Of a stretch of 64,000 nucleotides of DNA, positions 8,906 to 16,221 are shown piece by piece. Made by a program: the position numbers and the translations under genes. Each line of letters begins with the position of its first letter. Position 1 is the stretch's first letter. Below the pieces are notes generated by a model that saw only the letters and a list, made by a program, of their open reading frames with translations, was not told the DNA's origin and made no database searches. Source of the stretch: Lachnospiraceae bacterium (lineage in GTDB: Bacteria; Bacillota; Clostridia; Lachnospirales; Lachnospiraceae); assembly GCA_021771755.1 (NCBI GenBank), contig JAETOL010000007.1, positions 118,795 through 182,794 of the forward strand, read 5' to 3'.

Positions 8906-9627
8906 CTTGCAGTTGCTTTTACTAGCAGCATCATAGGACGGCGTAATTCGTCTTTCATTCCCGGAAAATCCATCATTTCCTGAGGCGGCTCTGCCTCCTC
9001 TATGGCTTTGAGCTCAAAACCGCTATTCAGAAGCCCCATAAAAATCTGTGTAAGCGTATGATGCTGCTTTGTCACATTGCATCCCAAAAAGTTTGTTTTT
9101 CTCTCTCCTGGAGTGAAATAATTATCTACTGGCCAATATAATGGAATTCCTTCTTCTGTATAAATCCAATCTTGTCCAACGCCCGAGGTAAATACCGGAT
9201 GTTCAATATTGAAAAGAAAAGTTCCATTTTTTTTCAGTGTTTTATGTACTTTTCGAAATACCTGGCTGATATCTTCGATATAATGTAAAGCCAGATTGGA
9301 TATCACGCAGTCCCAGGTATTTTCTGGGTATTCATAGTCCTCAATCCCGCAAATTCGATATTCTATTTGTTCAGCAGAATTCTTTTTTCTGGCTGTCTCA
9401 ATCATTTTTTCGCTCATATCAATTCCCAATATCTGAGCAGCTCCTTTTTCTGCCGCAAATTTACAATGCCAGCCATAGCCGCAGCCCAGATCAAGCATCT
9501 TTTTTCCCTGAAGTGAAGGAAACAGAGGTTTTAGCTGATGCCACTCTCCGGCAGAGGTTAAACCGCCTTGGCTGCGGGGCATTTTTGCATATTCCTCAAA
9601 GAATTTTTTATCGTCATATTCGTTCAT
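8887..9627 (-). CDS. class I SAM-dependent methyltransferase
   Basis: A 246-residue cytoplasmic methyltransferase. Motif I is MLDLGCGYGWH near residue 45, with acidic motif II LGIDMSEKMI and the post-motif CVISNLALHYIEDI, as in the Methyltransf_11/25 group. The C-terminal part (DFPGMKDELRRPMMLLVKA) matches small gut-Firmicute methyltransferases that are often called UbiE-like, though no quinone role can be claimed. The ATG at 9627 has AGGGAGG at 9637-9643 in the minus-strand sense. It converges on the MATE gene. Confidence 0.88.
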   Translation of the reverse strand: MNEYDDKKFFEEYAKMPRSQGGLTSAGEWHQLKPLFPSLQGKKMLDLGCGYGWHCKFAAEKGAAQILGIDMSEKMIETARKKNSAEQIEYRICGIEDYEYPENTWDCVISNLALHYIEDISQVFRKVHKTLKKNGTFLFNIEHPVFTSGVGQDWIYTEEGIPLYWPVDNYFTPGERKTNFLGCNVTKQHHTLTQIFMGLLNSGFELKAIEEAEPPQEMMDFPGMKDELRRPMMLLVKATARKMLPH

Positions 9628-9718
9628 AATAAGTACTATCCTCCCTGTGATGTTTAGATTAGTAATGAATTTATTCTAACACAATTTTGAGAATGAAGAA
9701 ACTTTAAACTATAGTATT

Positions 9719-10090
9719 TTATTCCCGGCTTTTTCTTTTTTTCTGAATATTTTTCATCTGCTTTTTTGTGATGAATTTATAATCCGTTTCAAAGCCACAA
9801 ACATTGTGCAGTGCATCAGTCAGTTTGTCCGGATTGTTCCGCAACTGAAGGCATTTCCTAAATCTTTTTCAAGATAACGATATATCACTAATGCAAGAAA
9901 ACAGATAAGAAAGTGGGCTTTTATGCGTATATCATCATGAAGAAATACTGACCTTGCCTCAAAATCAGTCTTCACTATACGGAAGCATTCCTCGATTTCC
10001 CAACGACCTTCGCTGACTTTTAAGATTTCTTTTACGTCATCATCCAACAGATCCGTAGTTACTGCATAAGAAACTCTGGATAAAATCAGA
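9719..10090 (-). pseudogene. C-terminal remnant of an IS1634-like DDE transposase
   Basis: On the minus strand the frame from about 10090 reads RVSYAVTTDLL...GRWEIEECFRIVKTDFEAR...DDIRIKAHFLICFLALVIYRYLEK, the catalytic glutamate region (EECFRIxK) and tail of IS4/IS1634-group transposases. A frameshift near 9840 then brings in LTDALHNVCGFETDYKFITK, the normal C-terminus, ending at 9719. The N-terminal and central domains are gone and no terminal inverted repeats are visible, so this is a dead insertion-sequence scar. Confidence 0.85.
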
Positions 10091-10118
10091 GGGGGCGACG
10101 GCGCTGCAGATGTCTTTC

Positions 10119-10516
10119 CTGTAAGCTGTGTTTTTACAGTAATTCCATGGGAATCAGAAGTATCTGATGTATGGATGAGAGAATTTTATGAGACCTGGAT
10201 GAAATTGAACTGGTAGGAAAAAATATCCTCTGTGGGGAATATGATAACCCAGAACATGCCTGTTCTTTTGAAATCGCAGCACTGACAGATATCAATGATT
10301 ATACCGATCTTTTAGGTTATCCGCAGACCATGATCGTCATTGACCAGGCAGTCTCGGACTTTGCAAAAGAATCGATTATATGGAAAGCAGGAATACAGTA
10401 TGAAAAAGAATTCGATGAAAAGACGGAGTTTGCAGTGGAAAACATTCTCAGAGCAAGTCCGGATGCGTCAGATTTTTCCTGGGATTCTAAAATCCAACTG
10501 ACAGTACATGTTACGA
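10119..10516 (+). pseudogene. remnant of a large extracellular domain, possibly an FtsX-type ABC permease
   Basis: Two overlapping frames give FTVIPWESEVSDVWMREFYETWMK and then, after a shift near 10195, IELVGKNILCGEYDNPEHA, IAALTDINDYTDLLGYPQTM and VIDQAVSDFAK, continuing to a lysine-rich VHVTNKNAG. The acidic, beta-rich text with a repeated 'VID/LVGK' pattern recalls the extracellular loop of FtsX/MacB-type ABC permeases, but I cannot confirm the family. There is no start site, the frame is broken, and the 3' end runs into a terminator. It is a decayed gene in any case. Confidence 0.35.
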
Positions 10517-10521
10517 ATAAA

Positions 10522-10566
10522 AACGCCGGAGTTTCCAAAGTTGATGAAAAACACTCCGGCGTTTTT
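10522..10566. terminator. bidirectional Rho-independent terminator
   Basis: AACGCCGGAGT (10522-10532) pairs perfectly with ACTCCGGCGTT (10553-10563). T-rich runs follow on both strands (GTTTTTG on plus, TTTTTATT on minus). It ends the minus-strand MFS operon. Confidence 0.9.
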
Positions 10567-10583
10567 GATGTTATCAAGATGAC

Positions 10584-11816
10584 TTAGTCTTCAACTCTTG
10601 TAAGGAAGCGTCTGGATAATAGCCCGATTATACATATCATCAGTCCACTGGGAATCAGTACCCAGTAAACACTGTTCGAGAAATGATCGAATATAGCACC
10701 ATAAATAAGCTGTCCTGCCGGCTGCGTACACATGGAAAGTGTAAATACATAGGACATGATCTTCCCCATCAGATGATCGGGAGTTTTTTTCTGTATGAGA
10801 GAAATCGCATAAGTAGAAAAAAGGCTGCATCCAAGCTGGCAGGCGCAAAACATGATAAGCAGGATCAGATAACGGTAAAATGTCTCAAATGGCAGGATAA
10901 ACGCTGTACCACAGGGAATCAGGCAAATACCGAACATAACTAAAACAATACTAAGATGACGGCTGCGCAGCTTTTGTGCCAGCAGTACTACCATTAGGCT
11001 GCCTAATACAGATGCGATTCCCATGGCGCTTTCTGCAATACCGTAATGGTTTGCGGAAAGCCCCAATACAGTCCGTACCAGATATGGAAAACCAATTACT
11101 GCAGTTCCGGATACAAACAGACTTACGGCTGCGGCTAATAAAAGAAGCTTTAAAATACAGGGCTGCTGATCTCGAAGAAAGCGCATGCTGGCAGAAAAAT
11201 CCTCTTTCATTATTTTATGAATTTTTGCATTGTCTCTGGATTTTTTATAGTCTATTTGGATAAAGCATTCTAAGAGAGCTGTTATGAAGAAGCACACAGC
11301 CGCAGCATAGAAAATTGGCCGAATCCCAAGTACGGTATAAAAAATACTGCCTGAAAATGGAGTGATCAGGGAGGCAATGGAAGCGACCTGACTGACTATG
11401 GCATTTCCTTTTAGGATGTTGTCTCCTGACAGCATCTGGGGAATACAGGCCTGTACGGTAGGAGATTCAAAAGCTCCCAGAACAGAAAGCAGGATAAGCA
11501 GTATACCGATGACAATAATATCATGTTTTGAAGGAACGGCAAAACTGGCAGTCAGTACAGATATACCAGAAAGAAGATCCAGCATAACCATAATATTACG
11601 ACGATTTGCCCGATCTGCGAGGATTCCTCCAAGGGGAGACAATAAAACTGTGGGAAGCATAGAAAGGGCTAAAAGTCCTGCAAAAACAGAAGCGGAACCT
11701 GTCTGTTCCAGTATGTACATAGAAAGAGCAAATTTCAGTGAGAAATTTCCAATTAAGGAGCTGACCTGCCCCAAAATTAAAAGAGTGAAATTACGGGTAA
11801 AAAGTTTCTGCTTCAT
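10584..11816 (-). CDS. MFS efflux transporter, DHA3 / macrolide-efflux-like
   Basis: A 410-residue major facilitator with twelve predicted helices. The loop 2-3 signature GGILADRANRRNIMV is present and the overall form (MfsA/Mef-type, N-terminal FTLLILGQVSSLIGN) matches the DHA3 branch, which exports macrolides and other drugs by proton antiport. The start overlaps the 98-residue gene upstream by four bases (ATGA), and with the 40-residue gene and TetR gene it forms one minus-strand cassette. Substrate unknown; TetR control suggests induction by a drug-like ligand. Confidence 0.9.
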   Translation of the reverse strand: MKQKLFTRNFTLLILGQVSSLIGNFSLKFALSMYILEQTGSASVFAGLLALSMLPTVLLSPLGGILADRANRRNIMVMLDLLSGISVLTASFAVPSKHDIIVIGILLILLSVLGAFESPTVQACIPQMLSGDNILKGNAIVSQVASIASLITPFSGSIFYTVLGIRPIFYAAAVCFFITALLECFIQIDYKKSRDNAKIHKIMKEDFSASMRFLRDQQPCILKLLLLAAAVSLFVSGTAVIGFPYLVRTVLGLSANHYGIAESAMGIASVLGSLMVVLLAQKLRSRHLSIVLVMFGICLIPCGTAFILPFETFYRYLILLIMFCACQLGCSLFSTYAISLIQKKTPDHLMGKIMSYVFTLSMCTQPAGQLIYGAIFDHFSNSVYWVLIPSGLMICIIGLLSRRFLTRVED

Positions 11817-12109
11817 TTTTTCCTCCTGAATAAAAATATCTGTAATACGTCAGCGGCAAGACCGGCGGCGCTTAATCCGGCACACCAGATGGCAGCCGTT
11901 GTCTTTCCCTTATCTGCAAGATGCTTTGCCCCGGCTAAAAGACTAATCTCTGCTGCCATAGAAGTTCCTCTTGCAGCGAACCGGAACAGACGGCTTTGTT
12001 TGTATTTTTGTGTGATTCCCTTATCCAGATGTTCGGCAGCGGTTTCGATTTTTTGTTCAAGCTGGGAAGCCATATTTTCAATTTTCTGATCAAATTCCTT
12101 TTCTGTCAT
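11813..12109 (-). CDS. 98-residue protein, coiled-coil start and membrane tail, unknown function
   Basis: Residues 1-45 are charged and helical (MTEKEFDQKIENMASQLEQK), probably coiled coil; residues 48-95 hold two hydrophobic stretches (AAEISLLAGAKHLA and AAIWCAGLSAAGLAADVLQIFLF) ending in RRKK. I do not recognise a family. GGAGG at the end of the preceding small gene serves as its ribosome binding site, and its stop overlaps the MFS start, so it is translated with the transporter and may be an accessory membrane protein. Confidence 0.7.
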   Translation of the reverse strand: MTEKEFDQKIENMASQLEQKIETAAEHLDKGITQKYKQSRLFRFAARGTSMAAEISLLAGAKHLADKGKTTAAIWCAGLSAAGLAADVLQIFLFRRKK

Positions 12110-12112
12110 GAT

Positions 12113-12235
12113 TTATACCTCCATATTTTCAATTTCCATATGCACCAAAGAAAAACCGGCAGTAATTTGAACATTGCGTTCTTTCCCGGAAAAGGTTTTT
12201 GTTAATTTTTCTTTAGAAATTGCAAGTTGTTTCAC
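12113..12235 (-). CDS. 40-residue protein of unknown function at the head of the MFS operon
   Basis: GTG start at 12235 with AAAGGAG at 12242-12248 on the minus strand, stop at 12113-12115. The product begins MKQLAISKEKLTKTFSGKER and ends HMEIENMEV. It has no cysteine and no membrane segment. The last codons contain the GGAGG used by the 98-residue gene, which points to translational coupling. No family recognised. It could be a real small protein or a leader that only couples translation. Confidence 0.5.
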   Translation of the reverse strand: MKQLAISKEKLTKTFSGKERNVQITAGFSLVHMEIENMEV

Positions 12236-12250
12236 CGCATACTCCTTTCA

Positions 12251-12267
12251 ATACCGAACGATGGTAT
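12251..12267. promoter_or_regulatory. candidate TetR operator before the MFS operon
   Basis: ATACCGAACGATGGTAT has inverted ATACC/GGTAT ends around a seven-base centre. The minus-strand text ATACATACCA just here recurs downstream of the tetR -10 box (near 12980), so both copies may bind the TetR protein encoded alongside. Confidence 0.45.
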
Positions 12268-12277
12268 GTATATGTTT

Positions 12278-12309
12278 AAAATAAAATTGCCTTACGGCAA
12301 CTTTATTTT
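12278..12309. terminator. terminator/attenuator between tetR and the MFS operon
   Basis: AAAATAAAATTGCC (12278-12291) and GGCAACTTTATTTT (12296-12309) form a hairpin with a four-base loop and one mismatch. On the minus strand it ends in a T-rich arm just after the TetR stop codon, so it would separate tetR from the downstream small genes. Confidence 0.75.
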
Positions 12310-12950
12310 TCTTCTGGGATTTTTTCAAAAAATTCTTCTACCAGGGCACAGACAGAATCATCCATAAGAGGTACGCCCATTTTTTCCAGCATATCTCCAA
12401 GAAAGCGGAATTTGTTTCTCATTCCTTCTTTATCCGAAGGGAAAATAGAGGGCAGCATCCACAAACTGGTGAGCAGTGGTATGAGTTCAGCAATTTCCTT
12501 TGCATATTCCGTATGGATCGAACCATCTTTGTTTCCTTCTTCCAAAAGCTCCTGATAATATGGAGTTAAAATACGCCGGTTGGATTCGATCATTTCCACC
12601 AGAAGCCTTGGATTTCTTTTCAGTGGAATCGACTGTATGGTAATGTTAGTCTGTTCTTCATCAGATTGATTCAGGCGAATTGTCTCCCTAAGCTTCTGCA
12701 GACCATTGAGGTCAGAACGATTTTTTACTTTTTCAAAGGGATTGTTGGAGGAAAACATACGGTCGCTTACGGCATCCATGATTTCTTCTTTTGATTTAAA
12801 ATGATGGTAGACGGCTCCTTTTGACAGGCCATCTAAATTATCTACAATATCTTGAATTGTGGTGTTATCATATCCCTTTTCTAAAAACAGACGGTGGGCC
12901 ACATCAAGAATTTTTTCCACAGTTACTTCCGGATATTTATTTCTTGCCAC
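12303..12950 (-). CDS. TetR/AcrR-family transcriptional regulator
   Basis: A 215-residue TetR regulator starting at GTG 12950 (VARNKYPEVTVEKIL). The helix-turn-helix is residues 8-55 (ILDVAHRLFLEKGYDNTTI, then GLSKGAVYHHFKSKEEI). The C-terminal ligand domain is family-typical in length but not further assignable. This start is preferred because AAAGGAG lies at 12961-12967 and because a perfect promoter sits at 12991-13019, inside the longer open frame. The gene probably represses the MFS operon behind it and perhaps itself. Confidence 0.92.
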   Translation of the reverse strand: MARNKYPEVTVEKILDVAHRLFLEKGYDNTTIQDIVDNLDGLSKGAVYHHFKSKEEIMDAVSDRMFSSNNPFEKVKNRSDLNGLQKLRETIRLNQSDEEQTNITIQSIPLKRNPRLLVEMIESNRRILTPYYQELLEEGNKDGSIHTEYAKEIAELIPLLTSLWMLPSIFPSDKEGMRNKFRFLGDMLEKMGVPLMDDSVCALVEEFFEKIPEEK

Positions 12951-12990
12951 AGGATAGTCTCCTTTCCTAACATTCTCTTGGTATGTATTG

Positions 12991-13019
12991 ATTATATCGA
13001 AACTGAAACCTTCTGTCAA
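12991..13019 (-). promoter_or_regulatory. sigma-A promoter of the tetR gene
   Basis: On the minus strand TTGACA (13014-13019), 17 bases, TATAAT (12991-12996): both boxes perfect. The transcript would begin near 12984, directly over the ATACATACCA motif that recurs before the MFS operon. Confidence 0.88.
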
Positions 13020-13280
13020 GATACATTCATTTGGTATTATAATTAATATGACATGATACCAGGGTCAAAAGCCCCTGCTGAATCTTGAAAATTTAATATT
13101 TTACTGTAAATTCAAAAACCCCCTTTTATGAGTTATAATAAAAGTAACTTATGCAGTTGTGCCAGTTGTGCTTATGATACTTTCTTTGTTTTTTGTGTTC
13201 CTGTCTATTTACAATGTGGAAGCAAAAGATCTGAACTGATATGAGAGAACAAAAAGAATTCCAAAGAGAGAACGGCAGTC
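13020..13280. other. gene-free stretch with scars
   Basis: No credible gene. It holds an incomplete inverted repeat CCAGGGTCAAAAGCCCCTG at about 13060-13078, a promoter-like TTCAAA-17-TATAAT at 13111-13139, and a 26-codon hydrophobic frame at 13159-13239 (GTG start, MILSLFFVFLSIYNV) that looks like the last membrane helix of a lost transporter. None of these can be assigned with confidence. Confidence 0.4.
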
Positions 13281-13309
13281 TTGAAAGCTTTTTTCTATTG
13301 TGCTAAAAT
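13281..13309 (+). promoter_or_regulatory. candidate sigma-A promoter for mutSL
   Basis: TTGAAA (13281-13286), 17-base spacer, TAAAAT (13304-13309). It lies 140 bases before the mutS start, giving a leader that contains a 32-codon open frame. Confidence 0.65.
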
Positions 13310-13354
13310 ATATACTCAGTGCCATGCATGATCATTGAAACGATTGGTGATGTT

Positions 13355-13453
13355 ATGGGAAAACAAAAAAGGATTTTTGTAAAAATTATGGCGAAACAGA
13401 AACCTGATTTTGCAGATCGAGATAAAATTTTAGAGAGAGGTTTTCATACTTGA
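13355..13453 (+). CDS. possible 32-residue leader frame overlapping the mutS start
   Basis: ATG at 13355, stop TGA at 13451-13453, which overlaps the mutS TTG start as TTGA. The product begins MGKQKRIFVKIMAKQK and is basic. The upstream GGTGATG is a weak ribosome binding site. It could couple translation into mutS or be chance; the close overlap is the only argument for it. Confidence 0.25.
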   Translation: MGKQKRIFVKIMAKQKPDFADRDKILERGFHT

Positions 13454-16194
13454 GTATAAACAAAAACACAAACGAGGAAAAAAACTATCGTAAAAATGTG
13501 GTCAAACCAATGCCTGGAGCTTCTGAAAGCCGCACAAACACCGGGATTCCAAGCGATATTAGTGTGTTAAGCCCGATGATGCAGGAATATGTAAAAAAGA
13601 AGGAGCAGTATAAGGACTGTATTCTTTTTTACCGCCTTGGTGACTTCTATGAGATGTTTTTTCAGGACGCCCTGACAGTAACAAAAGAACTGGAACTGAC
13701 GCTGACCGGCAAGGACTGCGGACTGGAAGAAAGGGCCCCCATGTGCGGGGTCCCCTTTCATGCTGCGGAAACCTATATCAACCGTCTGATTGAAAAAGGC
13801 TATAAGGTTGCCATCTGTGAACAGGTAGAAGACCCAAAAAAAGCCAGGGGACTGGTGAAACGTGAGGTTATCCGTGTGGTTACACCAGGAACCACACTTG
13901 ATGCCGCGTCTCTGGATGAGTCCAGAAACAACTACCTGATGTCAGTGGTTGCCACAGAAGGCCGTTTTGGCTGTGCTATCGCAGATATTACCACAGGAGA
14001 CTGTTTCTTGACAGAAGTAGATAAACCACAGAAGCTTCTGGATGAGATCAATAAGTTCGTTCCTGCGGAAATCATATGCAACGATGCTTTTTTTATGAGC
14101 GGAGTAGACATTGATGATCTGAAAAACCGTCTGGGAATCTGTGTGTTCCCGCTGGATGCCTGGTATTTTGACGATGGCTTATGTAAACGGACGCTGATGG
14201 AACACTTCCATGTAAATGCTCTGGAAGGGCTGGGGATTCAGGATTATGACAGTGGTGTGATCGCCTCCGGCGCACTGTTTCTTTATCTTCAGGAAACACA
14301 GAAATCTGCCCTTTCTCATATGGCAGGGATCCGTCCCTATGCGGCAGAAAAATACATGCTGATCGACAGCTCCAGCCGCAGAAATCTGGAGCTGGTCGAA
14401 ACTCTTCGTGAAAAAAACAAAAGAGGATCTCTCCTCTGGGTACTGGACAAAACAAAAACTGCTATGGGCGCCCGTACCCTTCGTTCTTATGTGGAGCAGC
14501 CGCTGATCGATGCGGAGGAGATCAATGAACGTCTGGAAGCCCTGGAAGAGCTGAATCAGAGCCCTATGCTTCGAGATGAGATCCGGGAATATTTAAATCC
14601 CATTTATGACCTGGAGCGTCTGATCAGCCGGATCAGCTATCAGTCTGCAAATCCCAGAGACCTGATCGCTTTTTCTTCCTCTCTCGAAATGCTGCCTTAT
14701 ATCCGGCAGATCATAAAGGATTTCAAAAGTCCGCTTTTAACAAAAATCTGTGAGGACATGGATCCGCTGGAGGACATTGCAGAACTGATCAGAAGCGCCA
14801 TTGTGGAAGAGCCGCCTCTTGCTCAGAAAGACGGCGGGATCATCCGGGAAGGCTATAATTCTGACGTGGATAAATTCCGTCGTTCCCGAACAGACGGCAA
14901 AAAGTGGCTGACAGAGCTGGAAGCCAGAGAAAAAGAGCGTACCGGCATCAAAAACCTGAAGATCAAGTATAATCGTGTTTTTGGTTACTCACTGGAAGTT
15001 ACCAACTCCTTTAAAAATCTGGTTCCGGAAAATTACATCAGGAAGCAGACCCTTACCAACGCAGAGCGTTATATCACACAGGAGCTGAAGGATCTGGAGG
15101 ATCTGATCCTGGGAGCAGAGGATAAGCTCTACGCTCTGGAATATGAGCTTTTCTGTGAGGTAAGAGACAAGGTAGGGGCAGAGGTTGTCCGTATCCAGAA
15201 AACCGCTAAGGCAGTGGCTGCGCTGGATGTATTCGCCTCCCTTGCGCTGGTCGCTCAGAGAAATAATTATGTTCGTCCAAAGATCAATGAAAATGGTGTT
15301 CTGGATATCAAGAACGGAAGGCATCCGGTTGTAGAGCAGATGATCGAAAATGATATGTTCATTGCCAATGATACATATCTGGATAATCAGAAAAAAAGAA
15401 TTTCCATCATTACAGGACCCAATATGGCCGGTAAGTCCACTTATATGCGCCAGACAGCCCTGATCGTACTGATGGCCCAGATTGGAAGTTTTGTTCCGGC
15501 AGAGAAGGCAAACATCGGTATTGTGGACCGGATCTTTACCCGGGTTGGAGCTTCTGATGATCTGGCAAGCGGCCAGAGTACCTTTATGGTAGAGATGACG
15601 GAGGTTGCAAATATCCTGAGAAATGCCACATCCAGAAGTCTTCTGATCCTGGATGAAATTGGAAGAGGCACCAGTACTTTTGATGGACTTGCCATTGCCT
15701 GGGCAGTGATCGAGCATATCAGTGATACGAAGCTCTGTGGGGCAAAAACTCTGTTTGCCACACATTATCACGAGCTGACAGAGCTGGAAGGAAAGATTTC
15801 CGGTGTCAACAATTACTGTATTGCGGTTAAAGAAAAAGGAGACGATATTGTATTTCTCCGAAAGATCGTCAAGGGCGGGGCAGATAAAAGCTACGGTATC
15901 CAGGTGGCAAGGCTTGCCGGTGTGCCGGATCCGGTGATCCGCCGTGCAAAAGAACTGGTGGAGGAACTGAGTGATGCAGATATTACTGCTGCCGTAAAGG
16001 ATCTGACTGCTCCAAAGAAGAAGCAGAAGATTGTTTACGATCAGGTTGATATGGCTCAGATGTCACTTTTTGATACGGTTCAGGATAATGACATTGTAGA
16101 AGAGATCAAAAATCTGGATATGTCCCATCTGACTCCTATGGAGGCTATGAACATCCTTTATAATCTTCAGAATAAGATACAGAACCGCTGGTAA
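13450..16194 (+). CDS. mutS: DNA mismatch repair protein MutS
   Basis: A 914-residue MutS, the mismatch sensor of repair. The mismatch-binding domain carries the Phe-x-Glu motif in FYRLGDFYEMFF at about residues 58-69. The connector, lever and clamp domains follow, then the ATPase with Walker A GPNMAGKST (residues 656-664), Walker B LLILDEIGRGTST, and FATHYHEL. The C-terminal linker and small dimerisation tail are present. The TTG at 13450 follows AGAGAGG; it gives an unusual N-terminal extension of about 40 polar residues ahead of the usual start (LSPMMQEY). GTG or ATG codons inside that extension are alternatives. It is co-directional with mutL and miaA. Confidence 0.97.
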   Translation: MSINKNTNEEKNYRKNVVKPMPGASESRTNTGIPSDISVLSPMMQEYVKKKEQYKDCILFYRLGDFYEMFFQDALTVTKELELTLTGKDCGLEERAPMCGVPFHAAETYINRLIEKGYKVAICEQVEDPKKARGLVKREVIRVVTPGTTLDAASLDESRNNYLMSVVATEGRFGCAIADITTGDCFLTEVDKPQKLLDEINKFVPAEIICNDAFFMSGVDIDDLKNRLGICVFPLDAWYFDDGLCKRTLMEHFHVNALEGLGIQDYDSGVIASGALFLYLQETQKSALSHMAGIRPYAAEKYMLIDSSSRRNLELVETLREKNKRGSLLWVLDKTKTAMGARTLRSYVEQPLIDAEEINERLEALEELNQSPMLRDEIREYLNPIYDLERLISRISYQSANPRDLIAFSSSLEMLPYIRQIIKDFKSPLLTKICEDMDPLEDIAELIRSAIVEEPPLAQKDGGIIREGYNSDVDKFRRSRTDGKKWLTELEAREKERTGIKNLKIKYNRVFGYSLEVTNSFKNLVPENYIRKQTLTNAERYITQELKDLEDLILGAEDKLYALEYELFCEVRDKVGAEVVRIQKTAKAVAALDVFASLALVAQRNNYVRPKINENGVLDIKNGRHPVVEQMIENDMFIANDTYLDNQKKRISIITGPNMAGKSTYMRQTALIVLMAQIGSFVPAEKANIGIVDRIFTRVGASDDLASGQSTFMVEMTEVANILRNATSRSLLILDEIGRGTSTFDGLAIAWAVIEHISDTKLCGAKTLFATHYHELTELEGKISGVNNYCIAVKEKGDDIVFLRKIVKGGADKSYGIQVARLAGVPDPVIRRAKELVEELSDADITAAVKDLTAPKKKQKIVYDQVDMAQMSLFDTVQDNDIVEEIKNLDMSHLTPMEAMNILYNLQNKIQNRW

Positions 16195-16221
16195 AGGACA
16201 GATGGATAATGGAGGTTTGCT

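Noticed and set aside
12951..13019. Longer TetR start at 13019
   Set aside because: The extra codons overlap a perfect TTGACA-17-TATAAT promoter and lack a Shine-Dalgarno, whereas GTG 12950 has one.
13060..13078. CCAGGGTCAAAAGCCCCTG as a terminator
   Set aside because: The arms are short and imperfect and no T-run follows on either strand; kept only as a note in the scar region.
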